Source of the DNA: Rhyacophila brunnea
Lineage: Eukaryota; Arthropoda; Insecta; Trichoptera; Rhyacophilidae
Length of the DNA stretch: 64,000 bases
Assembly: GCA_022495005.1 (NCBI GenBank)
Contig: JAGYXB010002069.1
Span: 1,922,001 to 1,986,000, forward strand
Direction of reading: 5' to 3'
Program-made: the position numbers and the translations under genes
The notes under the pieces: generated by a model
Databases searched by the model: none
Told to the model about the DNA's origin: nothing
Seen by the model: only the letters and a program-made list of their open reading frames with translations
In this document: piece by piece, positions 23,427 to 35,145 of the stretch
How the letters are laid out: each line of letters opens with the position of its first letter
Numbering within the stretch: position 1 is the first letter of the stretch

Positions 23427-23676
23427 GTCGTTGAAACTAGAAAAATGTGTAACTCCGTTTTAATCGAAGATGGACTGGAATACCATCTAGTGGTCATTGT
23501 TAATCCATTAACCCATCTTGCAAATGATGTAATTCCAAAAAAATTGTAGCCTTGTTAAATCATGGATGATTTAACTCCATAACCATATATTATATTTGTA
23601 TAGGAAACCATAATGTTTTTTGTCTCTCCTGTAAAGTAGTGTTCTTGGAGTTACACAATTTACTAGTTTCAACGAC
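23427..23676. mobile_element. MITE with ~30-bp inverted ends
   Basis: GTCGTTGAAACTAG at 23427 is mirrored by CTAGTTTCAACGAC ending at 23676. The mirrored stretch runs on for about 30 bases with a few mismatches, to GTGTAACTCC on the left and GGAGTTACAC on the right. Flanks TAAG and TAAT may be a decayed target duplication. It is non-coding and the family is unassigned. Confidence 0.7.
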
Positions 23677-26017
23677 TAATCTGATAAGTCCACATATTAT
23701 GGTCAAAATCTAATATAAAATACCTACATATTCAATGTCACATTATAATAATTTAGGTTATAATCTAAATTCTTTATTAAATTTAAATTAAAATTAAATT
23801 TTGTGTATTATATTAATTATTTCAATTAACAGTTTATTGCGTAAAAAAATGGGCATATTGTTTGTATTTGAAAAATACAATATTAGTACTTACAATGAAA
23901 AAAAGGAAGTACAAAACAATGTTTATCACAGTGTTAAATTGTGGACTTGTCAGTTTTTAAAAATAGATATCTCATATTGCATACCTACCTGTGTGAATTG
24001 TAATTTAATTATTATTACCTGATTTTATAGTGCGACTTGTGTATTCTGACCAGTAATCATAGTGATTAAAAACTCAGTCCCTCTTCCCGATTTCACATAA
24101 TTGTACATCTCAATTCCCCGCAATAATATTGCAATGATTATATTTGCGGTAATAGAGGCGATGGCAATTTGGACATAGAACAGGTATGTCCAACGCATCC
24201 ATCATGGGATGGTCCTATTCACTATTAGAATTGAGTCGTGAAAATGTAAAACGCGTATATGTTCAGTAGTAATATAATTTAATTGAGATTTTGAAAGGGA
24301 AGCATTTACCGTTTCTATTTTTACTTCCTTACTCGGCTTACGTGAAAGTCACGGCCTGCTGCAGTAGTGAGAGTAAGAGAAGATGTGAATCCCAACGCTT
24401 TAAACTGAGGCGTAAATTCCTCTAACTGTCACGCAGCAGCAGAATAGTTTGGCAATGAGTGCTCAAAAGAAGATGGAAACCTATCATTTTCACAAGTATT
24501 TCATTGTGATGGCTCAATATCCTCAGCCGATGGGAGAGTTTGATAGATCACTGCCAGTTTTGATACCGGATAGTTGATCATAGTCTACTTGAAGTTAGAC
24601 ATGCCTGACATACTATTTGAATATTTTTCCCTTCATTGAATGTTTTGTGTATTGTGAGTGATGGGGTATTTGTATATTCATACTGTGTATACTGTATAGT
24701 GCATAGTGTACAGCGAATCATTTTGAAATAACGACATTAGTAATCAGTAATCATTGTGGTTTTTAGAATGTATAGATTAAGTATTGTCTTTCAGGTAATA
24801 ATTTTCATGTTTTCACCCGATATGTAAGCAGTAATATTACTTAAAGATACGATCAATTTAGCTGTCCATGGTAATTAGAAATTTGTAGGCAGGGTAAATG
24901 TTAGGACGTGTAACGAACAATAATAATCATATGGTAGTGATAAGTAGGTGTACTGTAATAAGATAAAATAAAATTTTATATCCATTATTATCAAATTCAA
25001 AAATTTTGTAGTAACGTAGAGAGAGCAATAATATTTAGTCACATATTTGTAACACGCATCCTGTGAACAGAGTTACAGTAACTGTCCATTAATAAGCTTC
25101 ATTGAATAATAAATAATTACTGTTTCGTGTGCTTATACTGACGAGATGTTTTTCGCACTGTTTCAATGATATGCATTATCTTGTGTGACGTGCATTTTGG
25201 TTGTGAATACAGTAAAAATGATATCAATTAGTAAAAACAATCGATGTATAGGACACCAAATTGTTAGACATTCTGTACCATCACATAATCTATAGGTAAT
25301 AATAAATTAACAGATTTTATGATACATTGTTTTACTGCAAATTCTTTCAATAACCTTTATCCCGCTTTTAATAATAATAGTAACAGAACGAATACTATGA
25401 AATCTGTTCCAGTTCCAGAACTTTATATCCTGCGGCACAAATGGTAGCAGTATCCAGTATTCATACAGGTAGGTACTAATTTGTATTCAGAAAGTTGTAT
25501 ATCAGAAATAATGAGATATTTTTTATTATATTATAACCAATACCTACTGTCGATTCAACCCTTCCATTCTGACGGTACTGATTTATGGTAGCGAATCATG
25601 GCATCATACGAAATCTAAATGAAATCGTATACTGAGCTCTCAAGAAAAGATGCTTGTAATGAATACCGGGCGTGCGTGGTATAACTAATGCTTCTGTTCA
25701 TTTAAATAGCGAGGAGATGAAAGTAAATCATGCAGCATCTCATCAAAATGCAAGTGAAGAAGCGAAATTAGACCTCGCTCAATCATGTGAGATACGGATG
25801 CCACAAGAGAGCCTTACTCTGCCCTGTCTTTTCTTCAAAACAACTGGGTTCTGACATCTTGGAATATCGTTAAATATCGTTAATATAGTGTATGTAGGTA
25901 TACTGTGCTATGGAAGGAATACTGGCATAACCTGACTGGCGAATGACGGGGATACTCGGAAATACCGCTTGGTCTCCATATGCTCAGATTAAGTGCTTGG
26001 CCGGAGTGAACGCGCAA
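23677..26017. other. Intergenic, no gene seen
   Basis: AT-rich DNA. ORFs at 23801-24022 and 25672-25854 are short with no recognisable motif. Confidence 0.5.
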
Positions 26018-26140
26018 GGCGGCAGCGGCGCGTGAAACTCAAATGTATAACCGTGTGAGAAATGCCCAAAAAAAGACACCGTCTACGAACATTTCACACA
26101 CGGTTATATGTTTGAGTCGCGCACGCCGCTGTTGCCCCGC
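26018..26140. repeat. Long GC-rich hairpin (about 47-51 nt arms)
   Basis: The left arm 26018-26064 (GGCGGCAGCGGCGCGTG...GTGAGAAATG) pairs imperfectly with 26090-26140 (CATTTCACACACGG...CCCCGC) around a 25-nt loop, 26065-26089. Both arms carry the ATATAACCGTGTG-like block. It could be a small foldback element or an RNA hairpin. Nothing here decides between them. Confidence 0.75.
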
Positions 26141-26509
26141 CGACCCTCGACCACTGTGTTCTAGCACTAAGGAGCGGACATGGAAATCACCTTTTTTCAT
26201 TTCCTTCATATTTCCATTAAAAATATTTATATTTTACTTGCAGGTGCAAGTATGGTGTTTAACACAATCACTGCTGACCTAATTACCTCATTTAAATAAC
26301 ATGTTAATTACATCTAATGGCCAACTACTCCAAACGCCCCAGTCGCGGTGTTAGCACCAAATGAGTTAATTTGTCGTTGACAACCACCTTTGGTGCGGTC
26401 TGAAAACTATTTACAAAACTTTTGCTGAGATCTGGGAGGTTACCTTAATTACCTACCTTATTATTATGGCGTTAATAATAATGTTAAAAGTGCTCAGAAG
26501 AGCTGATAA
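26141..26509. other. Intergenic, with one copy of the TTAA-MITE core
   Basis: Contains the inverted core CATTTAAATAACATGTTAATT at about 26288-26308, shared with the TTAA MITEs but with different flanks (CTGCTGACC). The octamer GCTGATAA at 26502-26509 is the left target duplication of the hAT-A element that follows. Confidence 0.6.
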
Positions 26510-26685
26510 CAGTGGCGCACCCAGGATTTATTATTGGGGGGGGGCCAAGTAGGATTTCAAAATTTTATTTACAGAACAAAATCTCAAGTTTTCTTTTCTT
26601 TTTACAAAGCTCTTGAATTACTTCGGCCGTTGTGGTTACTTCAATACATTGGACGCTAAAGACGCGCCCAGCGCGTAACAATTAA

Positions 26686-26755
26686 GGTTGTCATTCGATA
26701 TAATTAGCATGTTATTTAAATGTGGTAATTAAAAAGTAATTGTCTTGTCAGCAGT
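26686..26755. repeat. TTAA-MITE core copy inside the hAT-A transposase remnant
   Basis: CGATATAATTAGCATGTT followed by ATTTAAATGTGGTAATTAA matches the core at 46823-46880. It interrupts the hAT-A transposase frame between RLNGLALLYIHSEI and VIQELCKKKRK, so it inserted after hAT-A. Its exact ends are unclear. Confidence 0.65.
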
Positions 26756-27027
26756 CAATGTGTTTTAATCTCGCTGTGTATATAAAGTAAGGCCAGTCCA
26801 TTTAATCTTGACTATGTCATGGTATGTCACCTTATGTATGTCACCATGTACACCTTATATAATGTTTGTTTTATGTATATTTTATGTATATCACGGTCAT
26901 AAAATTCGCACAGCTCACGAAATTCTTGCAATGCACTTTCGGTTGGAGCAATTTTTCCGTTTGGTAGAAGAGTTATAAACTGCTTCAGTACTTCGCGATG
27001 TCGTATGAAACGTTCATTGAGCTGATT

Positions 27028-27530
27028 TTATATTTGGTCAATAAATGGAACAAAGATAGTTCTTCTGAAATACTCTTCTACTGAATCAGCTGGAACATTA
27101 CACCTCAATGTTTGCTTCGATGTAGTTCGCCGCTTTTTTATTTCAACATTAAAATTATTGGATTTTGCACACGCTTCGTCGCAATTGCCAAATTCAAACT
27201 GTGTGATGCACAATGAACATATAAAACTTGTGAATATATAGCGGATATATGAGATTGGACACCATTAAACTTCCCGCTCATTGGTATGGCACCGTCGTAA
27301 CCTTATCCATGTAAATATGACAAATCGATTCCATAATTAAGGAAACTTTCCAATATTTTGTCAGATAAGCTTTCTCCTGTGGTGCTTTTTACAGGAATAA
27401 ATTGTTCACAAATTTGGTTGTTATTTTCATCTTCTATGTATCTAATACACAAAGAAAATTGTTGCGTTGTCGAAATGTCACAAGTTTCGTCGGTAAGGAT
27501 TGAAAAACATTTTTATTAAATTGTAGGCAT
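27028..27530 (-). pseudogene. hAT-A transposase remnant (DUF4371-like middle region)
   Basis: In frames on the minus strand this encodes successive conserved blocks of the ZMYM1-like hAT transposases: a TLTDETCDISTTQQFSLCIR block, GESLSDKI, MSGKFNGVQSHI, LYVHCASHSLNLAI, then RTTSKQTLRCNVPADSVEEY. There are a few stops and frame changes. The block order is correct, and downstream blocks continue to 26580 after a deletion. Confidence 0.85.
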
Positions 27531-27899
27531 AGTGGCGGTAACTGTTGAGCGTGTCATCAGCGACTGGCGGATTGGAAGTGACTAACAGCGACCATGCTGG
27601 ACATGTGCGCCTAGCATGCTAAACCATTACTCAAATAATATTGGCTGTGCTACCCGCTTGGTCTAGAGCAGTGGTTCTTAACCTATTCGAAGTCACGGTG
27701 CACTTTTGATCATAAGAAAAAAAGCGGTGCACCAAAATCAAACGGTCAGAAAACAAAGAAAAATATTCGGACATAACTTTTATTACAGATTACATAACAG
27801 TCAAAAAAAATATTAAAGAAAAGATATATACATATATGGAAAAACTGTAACTAAAATTACCCTTAACAAAATGGAATTTATTGATGTGAAAGTCAATAA

Positions 27900-28489
27900 A
27901 ATTAATGTGATACATGAGCTTGTCGGATTTTCCAGATTTCAGAATGTTTAGGCCTTCAATTCTTCATCTAAAATTATAAGACTTTCTCGTTTTTTAGTTC
28001 TTATAGGTATTAGTTATTGTTGAGAAACCGAGCACAAATATGATGTTGAAAACTAAAGCAAGATTTTCAGTGCCCTCATGTAGAGTCCTGGATATTCAAA
28101 TCCAAAGTTCCTCCATAGTTATTTCAGAAAAATTATTTAGTACGATCCGTTGACAAGGTGACCAATTCTTCATCTTCTCTTGGTACGACAATTCAAAACT
28201 CGATGTATCAATCGTAGCAAATGGATTTCGTATTCAGTCATAATTTTCTATATTCAAGGAAGGAAAATAATATGCAATCTTTTCTTTCAATAAACTGAAA
28301 TGTTTTGTTATAGTGGGAATAATTCCCTCGGCAATGTTTTCGTTCAGTGAAGGAAACATATCTAGTTTATTTTTCCATATTATTTGATTTTTCCAAAAAG
28401 TTATTTTTTTCGAAATTCAATTTGTCAGTAGATTTAAAAAAAAATCGTCTTTTCCTTGAATGCTTGTGTTAATGTTATTTAAGTAGGTA
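27900..28489 (-). pseudogene. hAT-B transposase remnant, C-terminal part
   Basis: The frame continues from the other side of the non-LTR insertion: YLNNINTSIQGKDD, then KLDMFPSLNENIAEGIIP, KHFSLLKEKIAYYFPSL and FELSYQEKMKNWSP. These match the order of blocks in ZBED5-like hAT transposases. There are in-frame stops. The usual C-terminal dimerisation motif is poorly preserved. Confidence 0.8.
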
Positions 28490-28679
28490 CTTAATTACAA
28501 GTACATTCTACCATAATAATATTTGCGATGCCGTGTACTAACTTAAGCTGCGCGTTGACAACCAGAGCTGCAGCATATGCAAATTAACCTTCCATCAACA
28601 GTGAACCGGATTACCAGCATCAACACTCAAAAAAATTACCTCCAGCACCCGATCAAAATGGAAGTGCGGTAGCTGCAGC

Positions 28680-31131
28680 CAGTAGCGCACCCAGGGGGGG
28701 GGCAGGGGGCCTTGGCCCCCCCAAAATATGAAAATCATCAGAATGATTTTACACATTGAAATCGAAAGCCAATAAACTATACCTTGGGCTTAGACAAACA
28801 ACACGGCAAAAATGATTTGTAATTCTCCAGCACCCTTTTTAGTAAAATTTCGAAACACTGATGTCAGGTTTTTTTAGAAACCCGTTCCCTAATGAAATTC
28901 TCGGTGTCCACCCGAATTCTGGAGTGGTATATGTGATGGCTGGGGAGGGTTGACAGGGCTCTAGCCTGGGGGCCTGGGCTGTGGGGGGCCGGCGTGTCGG
29001 GTTGACCAGATAAGTGAGATAAACACACATAAATTATCTTTAATAGTAAAAAAAAGTCGCCTGCGGCGCTATTACACTTCATGACTATGAACATTTTAAA
29101 TTATATAATTCTTGAATATATTTTCAGATTATTATGTGTCGATTATTAAAGTAGATGTATTGAAAATCGCTAATAATTCACTGTATGAGTACCCTCAATT
29201 TTAACTAAAACACAATTTGAAAAACGTTAATGTAGTGTTTCACACTGTCTTTAATCTAAGCGGTGGATAGGGGGCCCGTCAAATACCCTAGCCGAGTGGT
29301 CGGCAAACTCATTAGTCAGTATAGCCAAATATCAACAGTACAACGATTGAGACTTCTTTTGAGAGCCAAATTTCTTAAACTGAAATTATATGCGTAGGTA
29401 GTAAGTAGGTACACTGCTAATATACTAAATAAACTTTAGTTAAAGTTTTAAGTCCTAATTAAAATTATAGGTAGGTACACTGAATAAAACTGAATATCAT
29501 ACGTAATAATGATCTTATTTATTAATAAAAATTAAATTGTAAGTCAGGTATCCATAAAATTGAATCATGACAATGACTGACAAACTCAATGTGAATAATG
29601 ACCTTGCATCTCCTTGTAAAGTTTGGGTAAGTCAGGTTCGTATGTTGTTGATTTAATTTTAAGCACGATTCCAGGTTCTCATAAATAAATCGATTTCTCA
29701 ATTTACTCTTGATTTCCTCTCTTGGAAATCTTTTTACTAACCACAAAACTTGCAATATTAACATTGTTGAAAGATTTTATTCAGTAGCTAATTAAATACA
29801 GAACTTTATTTTTCTTGACTCTTCTCCTCAGCTGCTTTTTTCCTTGCATCATCGACAGAATATAGCGCAAAATTACGAGTTTTTAGTTGTAGTATCTCTC
29901 TAAATTGGAATGCGTTAATTTTTCCCGACACATAAATAAAGGTCGGTAAGCCATTTAAGTTTTAAATAAACGCGAAGTCTCGGTCTATTCAACATTACAT
30001 TTACGGTTATCCTCTTCCATTTACTTTGCTTCTTCTTTGTAGCCATGTCAAATATGGCAGAGAGCATCTGTGGCAGAGCCGCACTCAAGGGGCCAAGGAG
30101 CTGCAGTTTACCGACCACTGCCCTAGCCTGAGGGCCCGTTTCAGGATGTGGGGGCCATGGTGTAGGTACACCGAGTGCAGTAGACAAAATACCGATAAAC
30201 GAGATATTAGGCTGTGTTATATTGAGTAGGTTGTGTATAATTTAAAAGTAATAATACTTTTTATGTCCATTTTCAATTAATATGTTGAAACCTCAATATT
30301 AAAAAACCAAAAATCTGCGATAAACATTCGGCGAAAAGAACGACTACACACACTACGGTGGTGGTGTAAATCAAAAAAACATTTTTTTCGGTGGAATTCG
30401 GCATAAATATTGTAGCTCTCTAGACCAGTGTTCCCCAAACTTTCGACATCTGTGTACCCCTTCTATAATTTTCGTAACACTGAGTTCTCCTCGTGAAAAG
30501 AAAAATGCATATACGTACTTTGATAACAATCAAAATATATTCCTTTTGTAGTACATAAACAAAATAATGATAAACGAAAAATAAAATTCATTCATAATAA
30601 AATATAAATAAAAGTTATATTATAAAAAATAACATTCATTATAAACCATGAGAAGGATGAAATTATTTATGTTGAAACGACAGATCATCATAATTTGGTT
30701 CCCTGGTTATTAATTTTAATCTGAGATGCAGTTCCACACCCAAAGGCTGTTCCTTTTTTTGACTTAATGTCTACAAATGCTGAAAAAGCATCTTCACATA
30801 GATAAAAGCAATGTATTTCAGGAATTTCTCTGTTGAAACTGGATACACATGTTGCATTTGCAACCTAAATGATGTTTAAGTACACTCCTTATATTTATTT
30901 TGCATGGTCGCTGTTCACTTCCAATCCGCCAGTCGCTGATGACACGCTCAACGGTTACCGCCACTATGCCTCCAATTAAAAAAAAAACTAGGAGAAACTG
31001 TACAAATATATCGCCGTGTATTGTGAAATTATGCAAAAATATTTATATGAAGAAGGAAAAGAGCCTATGGGACTAATTTCCATTCTCCTCCTTCGCCCCC
31101 CCCCCAATAATAAATCCTGGGTGCGCCACTG
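28680..31131 (+). mobile_element. hAT-A copy 2 (layer 4), inverted, inside the non-LTR ORF1
   Basis: The ends CAGTAGCGCACCCAGG (28680) and CCTGGGTGCGCCACTG (ending 31131) are flanked by identical octamers GCTGCAGC at 28672-28679 and 31132-31139. Its left end matches the right end of layer 1 and the reverse, so it lies in the opposite orientation. Shared blocks with layer 1 include GGAATTCGGCATAAATATTG (30394-30413) and the GGCGGATTGGAAGTGA block (inverted near 30920). The transposase is mostly missing. It carries the left end of another hAT at 30426. Confidence 0.9.
30426..30900 (-). mobile_element. hAT-C: third hAT family, right end lost
   Basis: CAGTGTTCCCCAAACTTT at 30426 is a hAT-type end, directly preceded by CTCTAGAC (30418-30425). 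The minus strand near 30725-30790 reads AFSAFVDIKSKKRNSL, resembling the C-terminal region of hAT transposases. No matching right end is present. The return to hAT-A sequence near 30905 lacks the stretch that follows the site in layer 1, so a deletion removed it. Confidence 0.7.
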
Positions 31132-31874
31132 GCTGCAGCGATACCACTAATACCCCTGCTAAATCTGTCGTTGGTTCACAGCATTTACATGATAATCCCA
31201 GTTTAACTGACATATTTAATGTGGTTAAGGGCATTCTAATTGACGTTTTGGAAATTAAAGATCTGAAAAAAGAAATCTTAGACATAAAAAAATACTTAAA
31301 TTTTATGGACTAAAAACTTTTGTCCATCGACAGGAGTTTAAAGAATTTGAAAACAAATTTAGAAACCCAGTTAGAAACGGTCAAAATAAAGTTAAATGAC
31401 CTTCAAGAAGAAAACAACAAAAATGCTCAATGGGATCGTCTCCTTAATGTAGAAATAATTGGAATTCCAGAAAGAAAGAAGAAAATCGGAGTAGCTATTC
31501 CTCCCAACGATGTCGATTATGTGTCAAGAATAAAGCAATTCACGCCCGTTCCGAATAGACCTAATCCCATTATATTAAGGTTATGTCGTAGGGATATAAA
31601 AGCTGCAATTATATCGAGAGCGCGAAAATCTAAATCCGGCGGAAGAATGTTACATTCTGCCGATATCGGCATCCCAGGATCATCGCCCCCAGTGTACATT
31701 AACGAACATCTGACTAAACAAAATAAAATACTGCTGAAACTCACTAAAACTAAGGCAAAAGATTTGGGGTTTACTTATACCTGGGTCAGAAATGGTCGAA
31801 TTTTCACAAGGAAAAACGATACCTTCCCTGCTATTTGTATCGCAAAAGAGGAATATTTATGGAAAATGAAATAA
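31132..31874 (+). pseudogene. Non-LTR ORF1 (FP-domain, coiled-coil), 5' part displaced by hAT-A copy
   Basis: From 31141 the frame encodes NTPAKSVVGSQHLHDNPSL and a coiled coil (LEIKDLKKEILDIKKYL). One in-frame stop follows at about 31311, then a long open segment to 31874 containing LNVEIIGIPE, HSADIGIPGSSPPVYINEHL and LGFTYTWVRNGRIFTR. This architecture matches ORF1 proteins of some non-LTR elements that carry the FP domain (Pfam Baculo_FP). The beginning of ORF1 lies left of the hAT-A copy, around 28550-28679. It is an RNA-binding, nucleocapsid-type protein by family. Confidence 0.8.
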
Positions 31875-32019
31875 ACTATACAATGAAACTCACCTTCGTG
31901 AGCACTTCACTTTTTATTAATTTTGAGATACCGAGGAATATCATATTTTGTGTAATTAACATTATTGGCGCAACGATATATTTTTACTTAAGTATGTATT
32001 ACTTAAGTAATCTCAGATT

Positions 32020-32941
32020 CTGATATCCAAATTTATTATCAAAACGTACGTGGAGTCCGCACGAAGACGCATGACTTTTTAAATAGTGTCCTTAACTGCG
32101 ACTATGATATAATTTGTCTTACTGAAACTTGGCTTTTGGACGAAATTAGGGATCACGAACTAATTGACTTTAGGTATAACGTTTTTCGCCGAGATCGCGA
32201 TTATAAATCAGTTGGGAAAAAATGGGTGGTGGTGTATTAATCGCAGTGAAATTGGAATTCAGTGCATCCCTTCGGCCTCAATGGAATAGTAGTGCTGAGG
32301 ATCTTTGGGTTACCTTAAAGACTGAAAATCTCACTAAAATTATAAATTTATGTTGTTCCTACCATCCACGCGGAACCGATTTTAATAAAATCAATCTGAG
32401 CGCGCACTTGGAAAAAAGCTCTACCATATACCATGCTCATACTGATGAAGTTTTTATTATGGTAGGAGATTAGAATCTTCCAAATTTAGACTGGACATCA
32501 TCTGATGACGTCAATTATCTTCACCCTGATTACAATAATGATCCGTTTTGTACCAGTTTAACTGATTTTTTATCCTTGACGAACATGCATCAATTTAACT
32601 CTAAATGTAATATTAATAATCGTATTCTTGATCTTGTAATTTCTGACATTAGTAACTGCTTGGTTACCTCGTGTATTACACCCCTTACTCTAGAAGATGC
32701 ACATCATAAATCCCTTATTATTAGTTTTAGTATAACCAAAAAGAAAACGTTACAAGCGGCTGTTCGTGAGACATATTTATTTAAAAATTGCGATTATACT
32801 GAACTCAAAAAGGATCTCTCCGCAGTATTTTGGGCAACTATTATGTTACCAAACATGAATATGGAAGATGCCTCGGCTTGTTTGTATGCTAAACTTTGGG
32901 AGTTAATTGATACTAACGTACCGAAAAAATGCATAACTTAA
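32020..32941 (+). pseudogene. Non-LTR ORF2, endonuclease region
   Basis: Joined across frame changes near 32217 and a stop near 32472, this reads as an exonuclease/endonuclease/phosphatase-fold domain. Visible blocks are YYQNVRGVRTK, LTETWL, RRDRDYKSVG, GGGVLIAVK, MVGD followed by NLPNLDW, and NNRILDLVISD. The order is standard for Jockey/CR1 endonucleases. The frame changes show it is dead. Confidence 0.85.
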
Positions 32942-33339
32942 TTAATTAACCCTTAATAAAAGTTATAAATGAAAAACTAAAATATCATACAAAATGGAGA
33001 AAGTACAATAGCCTCATAGACTATGATACATTTGTCATTTTAAGAAAAAGGCAAAAACGCCTTGCTAAAAAATGTTATGAAGACTTCATTTTTCGGGCAG
33101 AAAAATCCATTAAGCGAAACTCAAAATGTTTTTGGCATTCGTTAAATCCAAATCCAATGGGTCCAATATTCCCGGTGAAATGCTCCTTGATGAAAAAATT
33201 GTTTCAGATGGCAAATCTAGATGTAATGTATTCAATGACTATTTTAAATCTGTATTTATTCCGTCATCCTTACAAACACCTGTTTTGCAAGATGTTAGCA
33301 CTATGATAATTAGTTAATTAATATTCACTCCGTCATCAG

Positions 33340-34181
33340 TTCTTTCATACATTAAAAACATAGACATAAAGGCGCAGGTTCTGATCGTATTCCTCCCATT
33401 TTGATTGCTTCTTGTGGAGAAGAATTGGCCTCCCTATTATCAATTTTATTTAACATTTCTGTTAAAAGCGGATGTTTTCCTAATGTATGGAAGAAAGCAT
33501 TAATTATTCCAATATTTAAAAGTGGGGACAAAAGCGTTATTACTAATTACAGGCCGATATCCAAAATTCCTATTTTCGGAAAATTGTTAGAAAAGATCAT
33601 TTCCGACCATATTTTTGCAGCTCTACATAACTTCATCACACCAAATCAACGTGGTTTTTTTCAGGAGACGCTCCGTAGAAACTAACCTACTCGAGTTCAC
33701 TGATTTCATACTTAATTCTATGGGCAGTAAAACACAAGTGGACGCTATATACACGGACTTTTCTAAAGCTTTCGATAAAATCAATCACTGCATTTTACCA
33801 CTTACCATTTCGACCACTGCAACTTTTATGGTACCATCTTTGGAAAGTCGACGTTCTATATCTGATCAATATTTTCTTTTTAAAATTATCAATGGTTTTG
33901 TTGACTCGCCAAACCTACTCGAAAGGGTGGGTTTCCATTGTCCATCAAGATTTACGCGAAACCAAACTTTGTACCATATCAGTCGTAGCGGTTCTAATTA
34001 TGCACAAAACTCTTTTATTCGGCGCTCTTGTTTAAATTATAATATGTATTTTTCTCCACTGTTGATCCTTTTAATAATTCACCTGTTTCATTTAAACGCG
34101 CTATCTCCAAAATTTTGTATAAATAGATATATGTATATACTTATATATATTATATATATATATTTTTTGTATATAATTTAA
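33340..34181 (+). pseudogene. Non-LTR ORF2, reverse transcriptase with internal deletion
   Basis: The frame 33401-33685 encodes SGCFPNVWKKALIIPIFKSG and NYRPISKIPIFGKLLEKI, then RRRSVETNLLEF and the catalytic block YTDFSKAFDKINH in the next frame. About at 33800-33840 the sequence passes directly into the extreme C-terminal tail. The fingers/palm section with the expected second aspartate motif is lost. Confidence 0.85.
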
Positions 34182-34380
34182 TTATTCATTATTCTTCCTC
34201 ATTTTTCTCGTGTAATTTCTTTATATTTTTGTTATTCTTACTCTCTATCTTGTTAGGCTTAACTATATTATAATGTATACATGGAAAGTTTGCTATTTGC
34301 AATAATTCATTATTATATTTTAAATTTTTGTAATCAATATGTAACTGTTTGTTTCCTTAATAAAAAAATTAAAAAAGGTA

Positions 34381-35145
34381 TCTGCTAAATATGCCATTTT
34401 AGCACACCAATCATCATCATTCTGAAGACGTTTTACAAAATCATCCATACTTTGTTATCCATCCTTATTTTTGGAAAAAGTTTAACAATTCATCCTTAAG
34501 TTCTATGAATTGGCATAAAATTTCACCCCTAGATAACCATCTCACTTCAGTGTGAAAAAGCAAACATTTGTACTTAGCTTCCACAGAAATGCAAAGTTTT
34601 TTAAAAATGCCTGTTTTTAAAGGTCTGGATTTGATGAAATTGACCATATTTACAACTCGGTCTAGTACAGGTTTTAGTGCTGCGGTAATGTTTTCAAAAC
34701 TATAGATTCCCTGTGTAAAAAAAAATAGTGCGTAGATATAATATTAGGGTTTCTTGCCTTTGCGAGGGAAAAAAATCCTTTAAATGAGCCAGCCTACCAT
34801 GACGGAGCACCATCCATACAAATTCCTCCATGATATTTTAAATTGTTCTAAATATGAAGAAATATAATCAAAAACATCTTGTCATGTCGTACGCTCGGTG
34901 AGTTCTTTGCAGCATAGATATTGATTCACTATTTTGTTTTCATTTATGAAACGAAAACCTGTGTGGCCAACGGAAAATGCGTGCGATCGAATCGGCAACA
35001 TCGAAATCACATTAGATCTTTCATCGGCTTTCATAATTTCACGAAGGACTTTTTCGGTTTTCACTATTTCGCGGATTTTTTTGCTTTTATCATTATTTTC
35101 GCAGTGCACTTGCAACAAGCCAGCGGTGCACCGATTAAGAACCAC
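34381..35145 (-). pseudogene. hAT-B transposase remnant, N-terminal and middle part
   Basis: Minus-strand frames 34882-35145 and 34465-34647 plus intervening sequence encode ZBED5/SCAND3-type blocks (AFSVGHTGFRFINENKIVNQ, CKELTERTT, FHTEVRWLSRGE). A frame lesion lies around 34740-34800. The remnant ends exactly at the non-LTR junction, where the reading ...AYLADT resumes at 28489 as YLNNINTSIQGK. Confidence 0.85.

Larger units (their letters stand above)
28490..34376 (+). mobile_element. Non-LTR retrotransposon (layer 3, Jockey/CR1-like) inside hAT-B
   Basis: The element has an ORF1 with a coiled-coil/FP-like domain, then an apurinic endonuclease-like domain (QIYYQNVRGVRTKTHDFL and ICLTETWL near 32040-32130). 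A reverse transcriptase follows (NYRPISKIPIFGKLLEKI near 33545-33600, YTDFSKAFDKINH near 33755-33790). The RT core after this block, including the expected second catalytic motif, is deleted. The frame jumps to the tail FFLFKIINGF...LLERVGFHCPSRF. The 3' end is A-rich (34357-34376). Left and right junctions share GGTA or AGGTA. The surrounding hAT-B frame is restored exactly when the element is removed. Layer 4 interrupts ORF1. Confidence 0.88.

Noticed and set aside
28839..29094. Overlapping minus-strand ORFs as a conserved small gene (similar ORF at 60371-60649)
   Set aside because: Both lie in copies of the hAT-A element. Their similarity reflects the transposon, and neither has a recognisable domain.
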